Shown piece after piece: positions 1 to 11,551 of a DNA stretch of 64,000 nucleotides. The notes beneath the pieces were generated by a model. That model had not been told where the DNA came from and searched no databases. It was given only the letters and a program-made list of their open reading frames with translations. Source of the DNA: Micromussa lordhowensis (taxonomy: Eukaryota; Cnidaria; Anthozoa; Scleractinia; Lobophylliidae); assembly GCA_964020085.1 (NCBI GenBank), contig OZ026600.1, forward strand, positions 32,754,820-32,818,819, in the 5' to 3' direction. Within the stretch, counting starts at the first letter, position 1. Each line of letters starts with the position of its first letter. Made by a program: the position numbers and the translations under genes.

Positions 1-455
1 AAAAGTTACATAGGATGCATGATCGATGGACGAACTACCGGCCAGTTTGTAACCAATAAGAGTGAAACTTTCTCTAGGGAATTCATGTCCTTCAAGTCTC
101 GACTAGCAGCTCCCGTTAAAGGTCTCACTGAATGAATCGCTTGATACCCTTTGAGAGAACAATGGAACAAAGAACAGAAACAGTGCCCCTAGCTCTAAAA
201 CAATATAACAGCTGCCACACCGTGACGACAAGCAAGAGAATTACATACTTACGAGAGCTGCTACGTACACTTCTGCATTCCATGCCAAGGATAACTTTTC
301 TAAATGTTTAGTATCCTGAGTGAGCAGAACGAGTGGGTTTAGAGTAAACTTTGCGCAAACAGGAGCTAGGCCTTCTGGTGACTGCATGGAAGCAATGGTA
401 TTTGGTGTGTTAAGTTGCTAATCTTTTCGGCGTAAAATCATTTGTTTGGTCGCAG
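1..455. other. Intronic or 5' flank of the TMEM198-like gene
   Basis: This stretch precedes the first recognised TMEM198-like exon, which opens after an acceptor at 454-455. No convincing start codon, signal or exon was found in it. Confidence 0.4.
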
Positions 456-3400
456 ACATCCAGCCATTGTAACTGTGATAGAGATCGTAGCAGTGATTGG
501 TGTTGTGGTGTGGGCCGCTGGATATCGGCTTATTAGGGTAAGAATGAGAACTCAACTGCATAAGCTGTGCTATAAAAATAAAAGACTGATACACCGTACT
601 TATAGCTGAGAAGAAGAATTCATGCTGCTACCATTTAACGTGAAATCCCCCAATGTCTTTGTTAATTTATCTGTTTGTTTGTTTGTTCGTTTTCTCTTCG
701 AAGACGAAGCGAAACCGAGGTTGTTTACAATTTACTCGGAGAAAGCGGTTGGTAGACAGTTGTAGTAAACTGTGAGACCCGTCAAATCCCGAATAGAAAT
801 TTCCAAGGGGATGCGCTCGTTCCACTACCAGGATCAAAGGCGATCCAGGCCAAAAGGTCTGGAACTAGTAAAAATTAGCAAATGGAACGCACATTTATTC
901 GGATATTCTGATTGGGAATTTTGGTCTACTTTCAAGAAATCTCTTCTCGAGAAAATTTCCGTTCGGGGAGACAAAATCAATCTTTCCATTTACATTCCAT
1001 CCGGAATATTCCGGATTTTTCACCGTCCGTTACACCTAAGTTGTCCACAGCGAACAAACGTTTCTTCGCGCGCTTTTCTTTTCGCGCTCGGGGGATTGGG
1101 ATATACTGATATGATGACGTAGCTCTGGAAAGATCCTTGATTGGCAGTTTACTCGTTTTTGAATTCTGCGTGCAAGTCAGTAACAACTGAGCAGAGACGC
1201 TACCCGGATCTCGGTAAATCTACGTCATCAGTAGACTTTCTCAAAGTCCCTCACGGTTTTAGGTAGTCTTTCTTCTCCTTTGTGCTCTTCGCACTCGGGT
1301 TTTGAGAATCGCAGAAATTTTTCTCACTTCCAGCTCTGCTTTTGCGATTCAATTTGTAGGCAAATCTACGTAATCAGTATGAAAGCTTCTTTCGGGTTGA
1401 ATCTCAGATGTCCATTGAGTGAGAGAAGAGCTGTACGCGAACAGAGAGTAGTTCTGTTTCCTCAGTCAACGCTTGAAAGGGCCGGTTCACCGTATTGTAA
1501 ATGTGCTTCAATGCTGCAAAGTCCCAACTGACCTTTTTCATGTTTTTTCCAGTTTTCTTTTGTCAACATAAATAATAACCCTCTTTTCATTTTCCACAGC
1601 CGTGTATGTTCCTTGCTGGTTTCGTTTTGGGTTTTCTTATTTTCTATGTATTTAGTCCATTGATTTTTAAGACGCAACTCTGCTGTGGACCCAACGGCAA
1701 GGAAATAGGTCAGTAGCTGTTTTAATTTTCACTTGACTGAAAAGGCGAATACTAATGACCTGCAACGGGTAAAAGCTCTGTTAAAAGCTCTGTCCCAAGT
1801 TAAATAAAGATTAAATAAATAAATAAAAAAATAAAAAAAAATAGGCGCTCTCCCTCCCTGCATAGGGGGCTTATTTTGGTCACGATCTTTCAAGGGGGAA
1901 GGATGGATAATAAAGACTATTATTAGGGTGGCGCTTATTTTCATCCATAAATCAAGAACTCGGGGAGGACTTTGTCTATTGTGGTTTTAATTTAAATTGC
2001 ACATCGTTCAACCAATAAAAACCAAATTCGGCAGATGAATAACGTTAGAAATATAAAGGTTATCTTTAAACATTTTTTTCTTGGTCTTCAAAAATTCTTG
2101 TGCATGCTTTGTCATATAGGGAGGGAGAAGTGAGAGGTGAGGCCTATTGAAAATCTAGAGTTTCGGTGGGGCCTTTTTAGAGATGGAGATTAATTAACAG
2201 GAAGGCATTTTAGAGCCAACGTTTCTTAGAACTTCCTTGCATAAGAAAGCTTTGTTTATAACATCTTATTTTTCTTAGTGTGTTCATTTTCCTTTTAGAC
2301 CTCGAAGTTGTGAACTGGATTTGTTTATTGTCGTTTCAGAGCCTTTTTGAATGCTCGTCAATACGAATGTCTCTTCTTTTTCTAGCACATGTTCTTTTCA
2401 GTGCTTTAGTCGGAGTATTTGGTGGTTTCTTAGGATGTCGTTTATACAGACTTGGTGTGTTCACAATAGGAGAGTGTTTGGGGCTGGTAAGTAGTACCCA
2501 GTCTTTTGCGGGAAGTAAGTTGTAAGTTGATGTAATGTAAAAATTGTTTTTCGGGATTCTTCCGAGGTTTAAACTGATTGAATTAAGATCGACGTTTTGA
2601 CAAGTTTAACAGGCTTTCTTACAGTAAGTATTTTTTTCTTAATTTCAGAAGAAGTCGAAGAGGGCTAGTTAAACTTTTCGAAACTGTTTTATGAGAAATG
2701 TTAAGCTTGGAAGAATCCTGAAAACCAGAGAGCAAGATGAGAGGTTTAAGTTTCGATCAGGGATACTTTTGTTTTGATGTAGGAATATCAAGAACTGATG
2801 TAAAAAAAAAGATAAACAATCAACAACAAACATCACCCATAGCAAACATCAATGATTGATGGTGGTTCCGGAACGACAAAGAGTCCAAAAAAGTCACCAC
2901 AGGTTATTCAAAGAAGGCATTCAAATCATAGGAGCTGAGTTTAATTTTAACCAATAACTTCACGTTCTTCTAAAATATAGAGATCTCTTCAAGTTGGTTT
3001 CGTGAGCACTTGTTACCGGTAGTTTTTATGCGGTTTAAGCTGGGTAACCGACTAATGATTGGATATGTTTTTTTTATTTTCAGATTGTTGGCCTGACTAT
3101 ACTCAGCACTCCACTTTACAAGTACTTTCACAGGTAAATGTACACACCAGAAAAATGTTGAGCAGTTATGTCTCGGAAAACAAGTGCAGTGTTTGTTTTG
3201 GTAAATCTTCAGTCGCTGAAGCACTCGGAGAGTTTCCGACTCTTATCATCCAATGATAAAATATCGCGAGTACTCACGAGAATTTTCGGAAAATGTGACG
3301 CCAGCATGACGTAATGGGGACAAGTCATAGTTTGCTAAGATAACCGCTGCTTCACTCTATTGTCAGACTCAGGTTTCCTTCTGAGCTGATACCCACTGGA

Positions 3401-4689
3401 CTCACTGACAAATTATTGATACACCTTGTTTTCTCCTTCAGTAATATTGCCTACGCTGCTCTGATGGCATCAGTATCACTTATGTTCGGATCGCTGGCTC
3501 ACTTTTATGAGAAACCAGTTGTCGTCATAGCAACAGCTAGCGCTGGTTCGTTAGCTGTACTTTATGGTAAGTATGACTAAACAAGAGGCCATTTGTCTCA
3601 AAACGAGTATTCGTGCGAAACCATTGATATGAAAATGAGTTCCACCCACATGCAAATCGAACTCATTTTCACATGAATGGTTTTGCACAAGACTCGTTTT
3701 GAACCAGAGGCACAAGGTAACTCGGAAATGGCCTATTTCACTTTGTTTTAAAGGCGAATTATTTGCGTTTCAAACTTGATCTTTCAAAATGTTTTCAGTC
3801 AAGAAAATAAGTTTAATTTCTAATACCTTTTCAGGGGCAGATTATTTTCTGCGGACAAGTTTTTCTGTTACAATAGAGAGCTTTCTGTTGCGAATCCGGG
3901 ACGTTCTTTGGGATGGCCTGAGATCAGAGCTCTCAAATTGGACCTACAGGGCTAAAATTCCGGACCATTTGGCCGTCCGTTTTACCAGTAACTGTGAGTA
4001 CCAGAAACCATCCTAGGGTGGGGGAGTTGTAACCCGGGTATACATGTATATAATTCGTAAGAAATCTGCCTAAGAAGTCTTTGTTGCATCCTTTTATTTC
4101 GGAGAAAAACTCGCTCGGTCGTTTACTCAATTTATGCAACTAGATTCATTCAGGTACATACAGATGTCTCTAGTTGTCGTGCGTCAGTGAGCTCTATCTC
4201 GGCTCCTTAGGGACAGACCATCATTTATTTGAGGGGGCGGTTGGGCAATTTCCAAACAAAATTCCTGCGCAGCAAAAACGGCTGAAAAAAAATCGCGCAA
4301 GGGGAGCCATTACGAAAATAAATCGAGCGAGTGCTTTCTACTGTTTCACTAAAAGAATGAGGATAAAATTTCATGCCCCATAAAACTGCTCAAATCCCCC
4401 CATCCCCCTTCCCCCCAATTAAAAAAATGATCCCTTCCTTTCCTTGCTCCTCTAAACTTTGGGGGACGAGTTAATATGAAAAAAAAGCAAATACATTAAC
4501 AAATTAAAAAATAGGGCCTGTTTCTTCTGCCTTTTTTCCTCTTTAGCCATCCCAGTGTTTGTGTGTTGGGGTGTTAGTACAGCTGTAGGAGTCGCAATAC
4601 AGTACAAGATAACAGCTACCAACTTAAACAGTGGATCCAGTCTCCTACAGTTCTGCAACTGCTGTGATAGACCCAGACCAGACAGATGA
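456..4689 (+). CDS. TMEM198: TMEM198-like multipass membrane protein (5' partial)
   Basis: Seven exons on the plus strand: 456-537, 1600-1708, 2299-2486, 3084-3133, 3442-3566, 3835-3993 and 4547-4689 (TGA). All introns are GT-AG and every junction keeps phase; about 284 codons are visible. The chain is hydrophobic throughout, with membrane segments at HPAIVTVIEIVAVIGVVVW, FLAGFVLGFLIFYVF, ALVGVFGGFLGCRLYRLGVF, AALMASVSLMFGSLAHF and IPVFVCWGVSTAVGVAIQY. The GADYF motif after the sixth segment and the closing VAIQYKITA resemble the same places in vertebrate TMEM198 (DUF4203 family). In vertebrates TMEM198 is a seven-pass protein reported to promote LRP6 phosphorylation in Wnt signalling; that role here is inference. 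The C-terminal tail is short (CNCCDRPRPDR) compared with the long basic tail of the vertebrate protein. The first exon seen starts in mid-codon after a CAG acceptor, so the start codon lies upstream; I could not place it in bases 1-455. Confidence 0.8.
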
Positions 4690-4699
4690 CATATCACTA

Positions 4700-4960
4700 G
4701 TTCGTCACGTGCCACTCAAACTGGCCAATCATCAGAAAACATTAATGGCACATGATTAACTTGTCACGTGCAACTCAATTGGCCCATAGTCACGCACGAC
4801 TAGTTGGCTATCACGGGCTTTTCAAATGCAGCTAAATTGGCCAATCGTGAGACTGTAAATAAATCCCGAGCTCGTCACGTGTACCCTAACCAGCCCTTAT
4901 CACACACCACTGTAAATCATGAGCTTGTCACATGCATTACAAACTAACCAATCATCATAC
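4700..4960 (+). repeat. Degenerate repeat carrying CACGTG in the TMEM198-like 3' UTR
   Basis: Loosely repeated units pair a GTCACGTG-like core with CTCAA..TGGCCAATC. CACGTG palindromes are at 4706-4711, 4765-4770 and 4876-4881, with a CACATG variant near 4929. Unit spacing is irregular (about 55-60 bases or multiples of it). Confidence 0.5.
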
Positions 4961-5109
4961 ACAAATGGAGATCAGTTTGTCAGGCCAAATTCTAACCGGG
5001 CAATGACAGGTTTGGGTATGAATTTCAGTTGCGTTACACAGCGTAAATGAAAGAGTTTGTACGACTGTAAAGATCGGATATAACAGTTCGAAAAATGGAA
5101 CAGAAATTC

Positions 5110-5115
5110 AATAAA
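5110..5115 (+). other. Candidate poly(A) signal of the TMEM198-like gene
   Basis: AATAAA lies 421 bases after the TGA at 4687-4689. It would give a 3' UTR of about 430-450 bases. Other A-rich stretches are close by, so this is a candidate only. Confidence 0.4.
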
Positions 5116-5148
5116 AACGACTTACTTCGACTCTTCTGTGTGCTACTT

Positions 5149-5275
5149 GCGTTTCCATGGAGTTTTTGGGCCCTTTCAAAGCGATTTCAGCGAGTGTTAG
5201 TATCGCTCAGTGTTAACCTCTCTTAAAACTCGATGAAATCGCTTTGAAACGGCTCCAAAAGCCCACGGAAACACA
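5149..5275. repeat. Short foldback (palindromic) element
   Basis: The left arm GTTTCCATGGAGTTTTTGGG..TTTCAAAGCGATTTC is mirrored by GAAATCGCTTTGAAACGG..CCCACGGAAAC. The arms are about 40 bases and imperfect. It lies just beyond the candidate poly(A) site, in the convergent gap. Confidence 0.6.
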
Positions 5276-5329
5276 GGTGCGTGATAACAAGAACGAATGT
5301 AACGTTTGTTTTCTCGATAATGGACTGAA

Positions 5330-5465
5330 ATAAGCTTGCAACCGAGCCTCAAACGGGGAGTCTTTTCAAATGCAAATGACATTAATCTCTTTCTAATAGC
5401 AATTCCCCGCATGAGCCTCCATTTCAAGCTAATTCCAATCCAATTCCGAGAATACCAACATGGTA
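5330..5465. repeat. Dispersed repeat, copy 1 of 2
   Basis: Shares the blocks TTTCAAATGCAAATGA and CCCCGCATGAGCCTCCATT, and a common layout, with 20330-20475 inside a UBR2 intron. Its ends are weak inverted repeats (CTTGCAA near the start, TTCAAGCTAATTCCAATCCA near the end), suggesting a MITE. Confidence 0.5.
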
Positions 5466-5474
5466 AAGAGTTTT

Positions 5475-5735
5475 GGAGGCGCGGTGGCCTCATGGTTAGT
5501 TGGCGCTCGCCTCAAGATCGAGAGATCATCGTGTTGTGTTCTTGTGCAAGACACTTCACTCTCACAGTGCCTCTCTCCACCCAGGTGGATAAATGGGTAC
5601 CGGCGAACTTGCTGGCGGTAACCCTGCGATGGACTGGCATCCCATCCAGGGGGGAGTAGAAATACTCCTAGTCGCTTCACGCTACAGAGCTCCGGCCTGA
5701 TGGGCCACTGGCTCGTAAGCAGACTTTACTTTTAC
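5475..5735 (+). repeat. tRNA-derived SINE, family A
   Basis: The head GCGGTGGCCTCATGGTTAG is a tRNA-like A box. The body shares GTGCCTCTCTCCACCCAGGT, AAATGGGTACCGGCGAA, CTGCGATGGACTGGCATCCC and CTCCGGCCTGATGGGCCA with the copies at 61276-61545 and 62600-62900. The region near the B box is diverged. The nearest gene ends at 4689 or starts at 6862. Confidence 0.75.
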
Positions 5736-6861
5736 CTCTAAAAGACTCAAAAATGTTACTACTAAGCACTTCATACAACTCTGATAAAAAGACAAGCCAA
5801 CTCGTGTAATGCAAACGTTTAATAAATCGGATATTATTTAAACATCCATTCAAGCAGTATTTTTTTGTAAGCCACTACTCCACAAAAGAAGCAATGTAAA
5901 TTTCCCGGCACAGAAAAAGATAAAAATGTAAATTGTCATATTATATACCCTGTTGCAGCAATTTCGTTAGTACACCTGTTTTGCAAAACCATAGTCCACT
6001 ATTTACAATTACTAGCCTGACTAACAAAAATTGACCACTCCTCAATGGGGCAATGGAAACAAAGAGTGAACCAAATATTATAAATGAACATAACATGGTT
6101 AAAAATCCTCCAGTACCGCACTTGAACCCGGTACCTTCCGAACTTCAAGTCCGACGCTCTAACAACTCGGCATCGCTGCCTTTCTTTCCTCGCTAGAGAC
6201 TGGACCCGAAAAATTCCATACTGATGACGTAGTTAAGAGACACTTACGTCATCAGAACGGAATTCCAGTGGAATCTTGCACGTCTCTCGAACAGGGAAAT
6301 AATTGACTGCGTCGAGAAAGACAACTGTTGAAATTGCAGGCTTTTTTAATGAGCGACTAATTTACAATAGCTTGCAAGCAGCCACTCTGTTTGCATGTAC
6401 TAAGTTCGCTGAGCGTGACGCGAAAGAAAGCTCGCGAAAAAAAAGGACCGCACAAAATCTGCGGACGAGAAAGCGTGCTTTTTAGCCATCGTGCGAGCAG
6501 CCATGTTTCCTAACGCGCTTTGTTTTCCATCGCTCAAAGAACAAAGAAAAAAGAGGGACTGCTAGCAGTATACGTTTACATCGTTTCTTACTGCTGTCCC
6601 CAGCACTCTCTCGCATTCCTCAAGCTGCAACCCAACAGTTCATCTCCGACCTTCCAAGCGATTGTAATACCGTAGTCATTCTTTTCATAAATGCCGCAGT
6701 ACATTAAAACAGAAGGAAACTTATATAGATAATTTAAGTAGAAAAACACCCAAGGTATGATAATGAACAAAAAAGGACCACATCTGATCAACATAAGGAA
6801 AGGACTTAGACGGATTGCGATAATTACGCTAAATTCTTCAAGATTGCGTGACGCAGCTCCG
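5736..6861. other. Convergent intergenic interval, UBR2 3' side
   Basis: A low-complexity, AT-rich stretch that should hold the UBR2 3' UTR. On the minus strand ATTAAA occurs at 5817-5822 and 6343-6348 (TTTAAT on the plus strand), but I could not choose a poly(A) site. No gene was seen. Confidence 0.4.
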
Positions 6862-8071
6862 TTACAGATTCGTCCAGTCAATTGACAACAAGTTTCTATT
6901 AGATTCCAGGCAGTGGGCGACTTCTTCAGCCACTGAGTGATTCAACCACAGCTTCTCCAGCTTGCGATATCGATCAGGGCAAAGGTAGAGGGGATTGCCC
7001 CGCCTGTCAAGAAATAAAATCGAGCGAAGTTGTTAACAACAGAACAAATTTTACGTAAAATCCTCTCTGAGATTTTCGTGTTTGCTGAAAGGGTTTACGT
7101 TAAACTTTAGAGTCATTCTTTTCCCAGACTTTTCGATTTGGACCAATCTGTAGTTTCTCTTTCTCTTGGACTATTATATCTGTTTTCTATAATCACAAGT
7201 AAGAGGAGGATCAAACGAGAAGAGTCGAGGAGAGTCGACCATTCTTTAGACCTCTTTCTGACTCCCGTGCGTTCTCACCGAATTGGCACTGCGTGACAAC
7301 CCAATAGACGGTTTGACCGCGCGTTGACGAAAGTCAATAAGACTTGCCCTCTCTCTCCGGCATCCATCTTTCTCTACAGATGTGTTCTCTTTATCAATCC
7401 AGGTAGTGACGCATAAAGGGACTGTGTCGCGGCTGAGTTTAGTCTATTTTATTAAATTTTGAAAAATACTCGCTATGAAACTTAATGTTAGCGAAGAAAT
7501 TATTCCCGTGTCTTTAAATGACAAAACCATTGCTTCATTACAAACAAGTAGGTCTCCCGGGCCTTATAAATAAAGGTGGCAAACAAACGAGATTAACTTT
7601 GAAAACTGTTCAGCCTAACCGTTCTTCAAAAAACCATATCGCAATCCGTTTTAATCTCCTTCAATGTTTGTCCATCCGTACCTCGTTTTGCAATTGTCGT
7701 GTTCTTGAAATGTCCCTTCGCAGTTTTTTGAGGTTATTTTTTATATTTCACTCAATTTGTTTGCCATTTTCTTATGTCTAAATTTCGAAACTTGTTACCT
7801 CAGTCCCTGGTCGGTCTCTCCATATGCATCTAGATACGGAGGAGAATAAAAGCATCCTTTGTTCTTGTTGGTCATCAGCAGGATCTGACATTCACGCACG
7901 CGCAGAAACACACCCACCCCTGCACCACACTTCAGAGCATGCGCAGCACAGGCGCCGACTTTGTCTCCTTCAACTTCCGTTTGGCAGCAGTAGCTTTGAG
8001 AGCAGAGCATTTCACCGCAGATAAGACAGAGCGCTGGTGCACGGCTATCGTCACCGTCAGAATTTGGGCAC
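6862..8071 (-). CDS. UBR2: UBR2 exons 48-49: C-terminal cysteine-rich domain and stop
   Basis: Exon 48 (8071-7799) encodes [20 protein letters not shown], then [14 protein letters not shown] and [17 protein letters not shown]. Exon 49 (7003-6862) encodes [19 protein letters not shown] and ends SIDWTNL before TAA at 6862-6864. The cysteine/histidine pattern and the YGETDQGL motif are highly conserved in UBR1/UBR2. [10 protein letters not shown], the [10 protein letters not shown] block and the ending ..IDW.. are closer to UBR2 than UBR1. This part folds back on the UBR box as an autoinhibitory cap in the family (established knowledge). Confidence 0.93.
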
Positions 8072-11000
8072 CTGGATAACAAGAATATTGGCGTTCTGAA
8101 ATTCCTTAACATACCTGGGTAGGGGGTACTTAAAGGTTTTTGTAAAGGACAGCTTTTTTCAAATCAAACAATACGGCGAGTTTTATGTTTCCTTCGTTTT
8201 AATCTCCGTTTTAATGTATCATTTAGCAATCAACATGACAATCATAGCCAAGTAAATCAAGCAAGTAAATATCAAGAAAGCTCCATGCAAAGGTTCAATG
8301 GGTTTTCCTTCGAGATCACAAGGATACAGCCAGATAAACGATTACACTTGGGAAATCCGTAATTAGAGAAATCAATACAAAATTAATACTTTAAAACGTG
8401 CTCAGTAACCCTTTCTCATGAAAAGTAAAGTAAAAAAATCACAGTAAAATGAAGAACTGCACAAACCACTTTCCTAAAACAGAAAAAGCACGCAAATATC
8501 AAAGAACTTACGTAAACATTGAAGCTTTATTGATAAGCTCGCTATAGTCCACAGGAATCTTCAACAAATGATTGGGTTCAATAGAATATCTGAAGAAAAC
8601 ACGTCCAGGTCATTAGTAACTGAACCTTAACCAGCTGAGAAACTGCTACTAGCTAACCCAGAAGGGTGCAATGGCTGTGCTCGTTTCACGTTTTATGAAG
8701 AAAGCGAACTAAAGGCGGATTTTTCTTGTTTCTACTTGGAATTAAAAGCTGATTACCTGAAGATAGGTTCTTAGACCAACAAAACAAGAAGTTTATCTAG
8801 CTAGTGTTAAGTAAATGCATTTCGTTGTTTTGTAGAGAAATTTATGTTAAGTGCCAGGCGTTCACGCCGCAGAGGACCAGACATCTTGGTTGACGTCACA
8901 CAAAAAAACATTTGCGAGAGCCAGAATCGAGCGACACGGGTAGTAAAGTTGTAACATTCTTTAGGTGTAATCTGTGAAGAATACACGTGGAAAATTTCAA
9001 AACCGCGTGGAAATTCTGTGTAATTTAAGTGAGAAGACTCCTAGGTAAAATAACAATTCATATAACAAGTCAACTTTGAACTAGGCATTTGTCGACGCCC
9101 CTTCCAAGTCTCTCGAATGTCAACTCTGCCAGCAGACAAATAGAATAAGATGCGATTGTCTTTTCACTCACCCTAGAGATTCCACCCCTGCAGTAGCCAA
9201 GGTTTTCTTGACTTGTTCGTGACTACACCATCTGTTTAAAGAGCAAACTGTGTAAATACAACTAAAAGCTTGTACAAGTCGACTTCTGAGGCCAAACGTT
9301 TTTGAAGAACCATTTATTCAGTTTTATTCAAAAGCGGCCCTTTCGGTTCGCAAAGGTTCGTAAAGGTAAATTTATTGCGGAAAGTAGAACTCGAGTCTAC
9401 TTCGCACTACGTGTTGCCTCAACTTGCAACACTGTATTTTACTGCGAGACAAATTGGTCGCTAACGTGGTAATACGGGCAACAATGGGTTTCAATTTGCA
9501 ACAACTTGTTGCGAAAGGAAAATGTTGCCCGAATTACCGGACCTTAAGAACGCTAACCTTTTGATGGTGGTAGAGATAGTGGACGAGCTTATGCACGCAC
9601 TGTCTTGATTCCACTGCAATAAGCACGTCATGTCTGTAGGCACTGAAAGGTATCGGCTCAAGATCTCCAACTCCTCGGTCAGTGACGGACGACTGGAATC
9701 TGGGTAAAGAGAGATACAAGATTACATGGGGAAAAAAAGATCTCTAGCTTTCATAACACGCTATGCCAAACTTAGAATGTACTTTGATCGACTCAAAGTA
9801 CCATATGAAGTGTCAAAAAGTCCACTCAAATGTGAAGCATTGGAGAAACTGGGTAGTCCATCTGGGCCGGTGATTAACTTCGATTTATGCAGCATAAAAT
9901 GACAACAGCTTTGTTACTCTCCCTTGATGGAATGCTGGGCCATCACCTATTAACTTAGCAGTTTGCCCCGTAATTCACCGGTACTCATTTATACATCTGA
10001 GTGGAGAGAGGCACTGTAAGGGTAAAGTGTCTTGGCCAAGAACACAACACAAAGTCCCCGGCAAGGACTCGAACCCAGACCGCTCGTTCTGGAGTCCAGT
10101 GCGCTTACCCGCCATTACATCACCCCTCTTCCCGTGGCAGGTACAGTTTATTCACTACAAGCCTGTCCGACATACTGCCAATCCATTCACCGCTTACCTT
10201 TCAAGAGTTCTGGTCCTGGAATCTCGGTCAGGAAATGGAAGAACAAAGCTGAACAGCGGAGGAATGGTAACAACTGTGTTTTCACGTGACCAAGAAGCTC
10301 CAGTGGCATGGGGTGTGGAGTAAGGGACTGGGAACTAGAAAAATAGCCATAAATATTTCATGTAGGTGACATGATTTTTAAATTAGCATTTTAAGTCAAA
10401 AAATTGATTTTTCTCTAGCGTTTTCCTTCCACTTTGTAAAAGGTGTGTTATGAGACAGATATGAGCATGGTCATCTATCTATGATTGTGTGCACTGTTTA
10501 TTTTCTGATTTAAGGACGTTCGCGCGAAAATGTTCTACTCGACAGAGTTTCTTCAAACTTCTACTGCGGACAGAAAATGAATTACTTGTTTCCGAAATGA
10601 AAAAAAATTGGGGATCACGGACTTCGTTTCAGAGGCAAAGTATGTGGAATGCTAGTCTGATTGGCGCGCGTCAATCGGCATGGTCACCGGGGTTTTTAGC
10701 TTAAAAGATCAAAGATGAATCAACGGAGACAAACTATCCTGGCAGTATTTTGAATAAGTGAATCCGTTTCGTTAAGAATTCCAAATATTGCCGACGCTTT
10801 CACAAAACTTCACCCTTTAAGAGACATTTGAAACCGCCACTCAGATAAACGAAGAGCTAAAAAGAACGTAATTTAATGGTGCATTTTGCAAAAAATTCAA
10901 ACTTCAAATCGATAGACTAATTTTTTTGGCTAAACGTAGAATATCAGTAGAAAAAATGATCCATCAAAAGAAAAATAGGGGTCACTGAGCGTCCTAAATC

Positions 11001-11515
11001 GTTAAATCAGGACAAAGCTACAGCAATGCCATCTGCCCTATCATTGTTCATTTTATTACTTAGCGCGCGCGCTCGATACATGACGTGGCGTGTAAATTTC
11101 AGTGCGCAGTAACGAAGCGCAGAAACAATTAGCGCGAAACTCCTTGAGGAGATCCCTTCTCTCATAATCCCTCCCCTAACCACTCCCCTACACTTGATGA
11201 AGTCTTGAAAAGAAGAAAAACCTCGAGAAACGTGGAATGAGCTTGGAGGCTTTGAAGTTTTGGGGGTAGCAACATCAACTACAAAGGAACAAATTTAGCA
11301 GACAGACAGATCTGATTCTCACTCACCCGGCCCAGTGCCTCACTTTACCCCACAGGGCAGCCAAATTAGCAGCCTCGTTCTGATGAGGCTCTTCTTGGTC
11401 CATTGATTCATCCTCGTTTTCAGCACCTACCATATAATGAGCCGTGAAGTGAAATAAATTACCGCGTCATAAAGCAATACCACTATGATAGTTTTCTACA
11501 TTATGTTTTATTATA

Positions 11516-11551
<36 letters not shown>

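Noticed and set aside
772..1122. 116-codon open frame on the plus strand
   Set aside because: Lies in a TMEM198-like intron, overlaps other frames on both strands and has no recognisable domain.
9534..9719. Minus-strand frame with [19 protein letters not shown], tempting as a separate exon
   Set aside because: The same exon read in the phase demanded by its neighbours gives [20 protein letters not shown], which matches the UBR family; the longer open frame is not used.
10809..10853. Candidate 43-base UBR2 exon (acceptor ttctttttag, donor gtgaag)
   Set aside because: Its phase does not fit exon 43, it shows no homology, it lies inside a TIR element, and the extended exon 10198-10334 makes it unnecessary.
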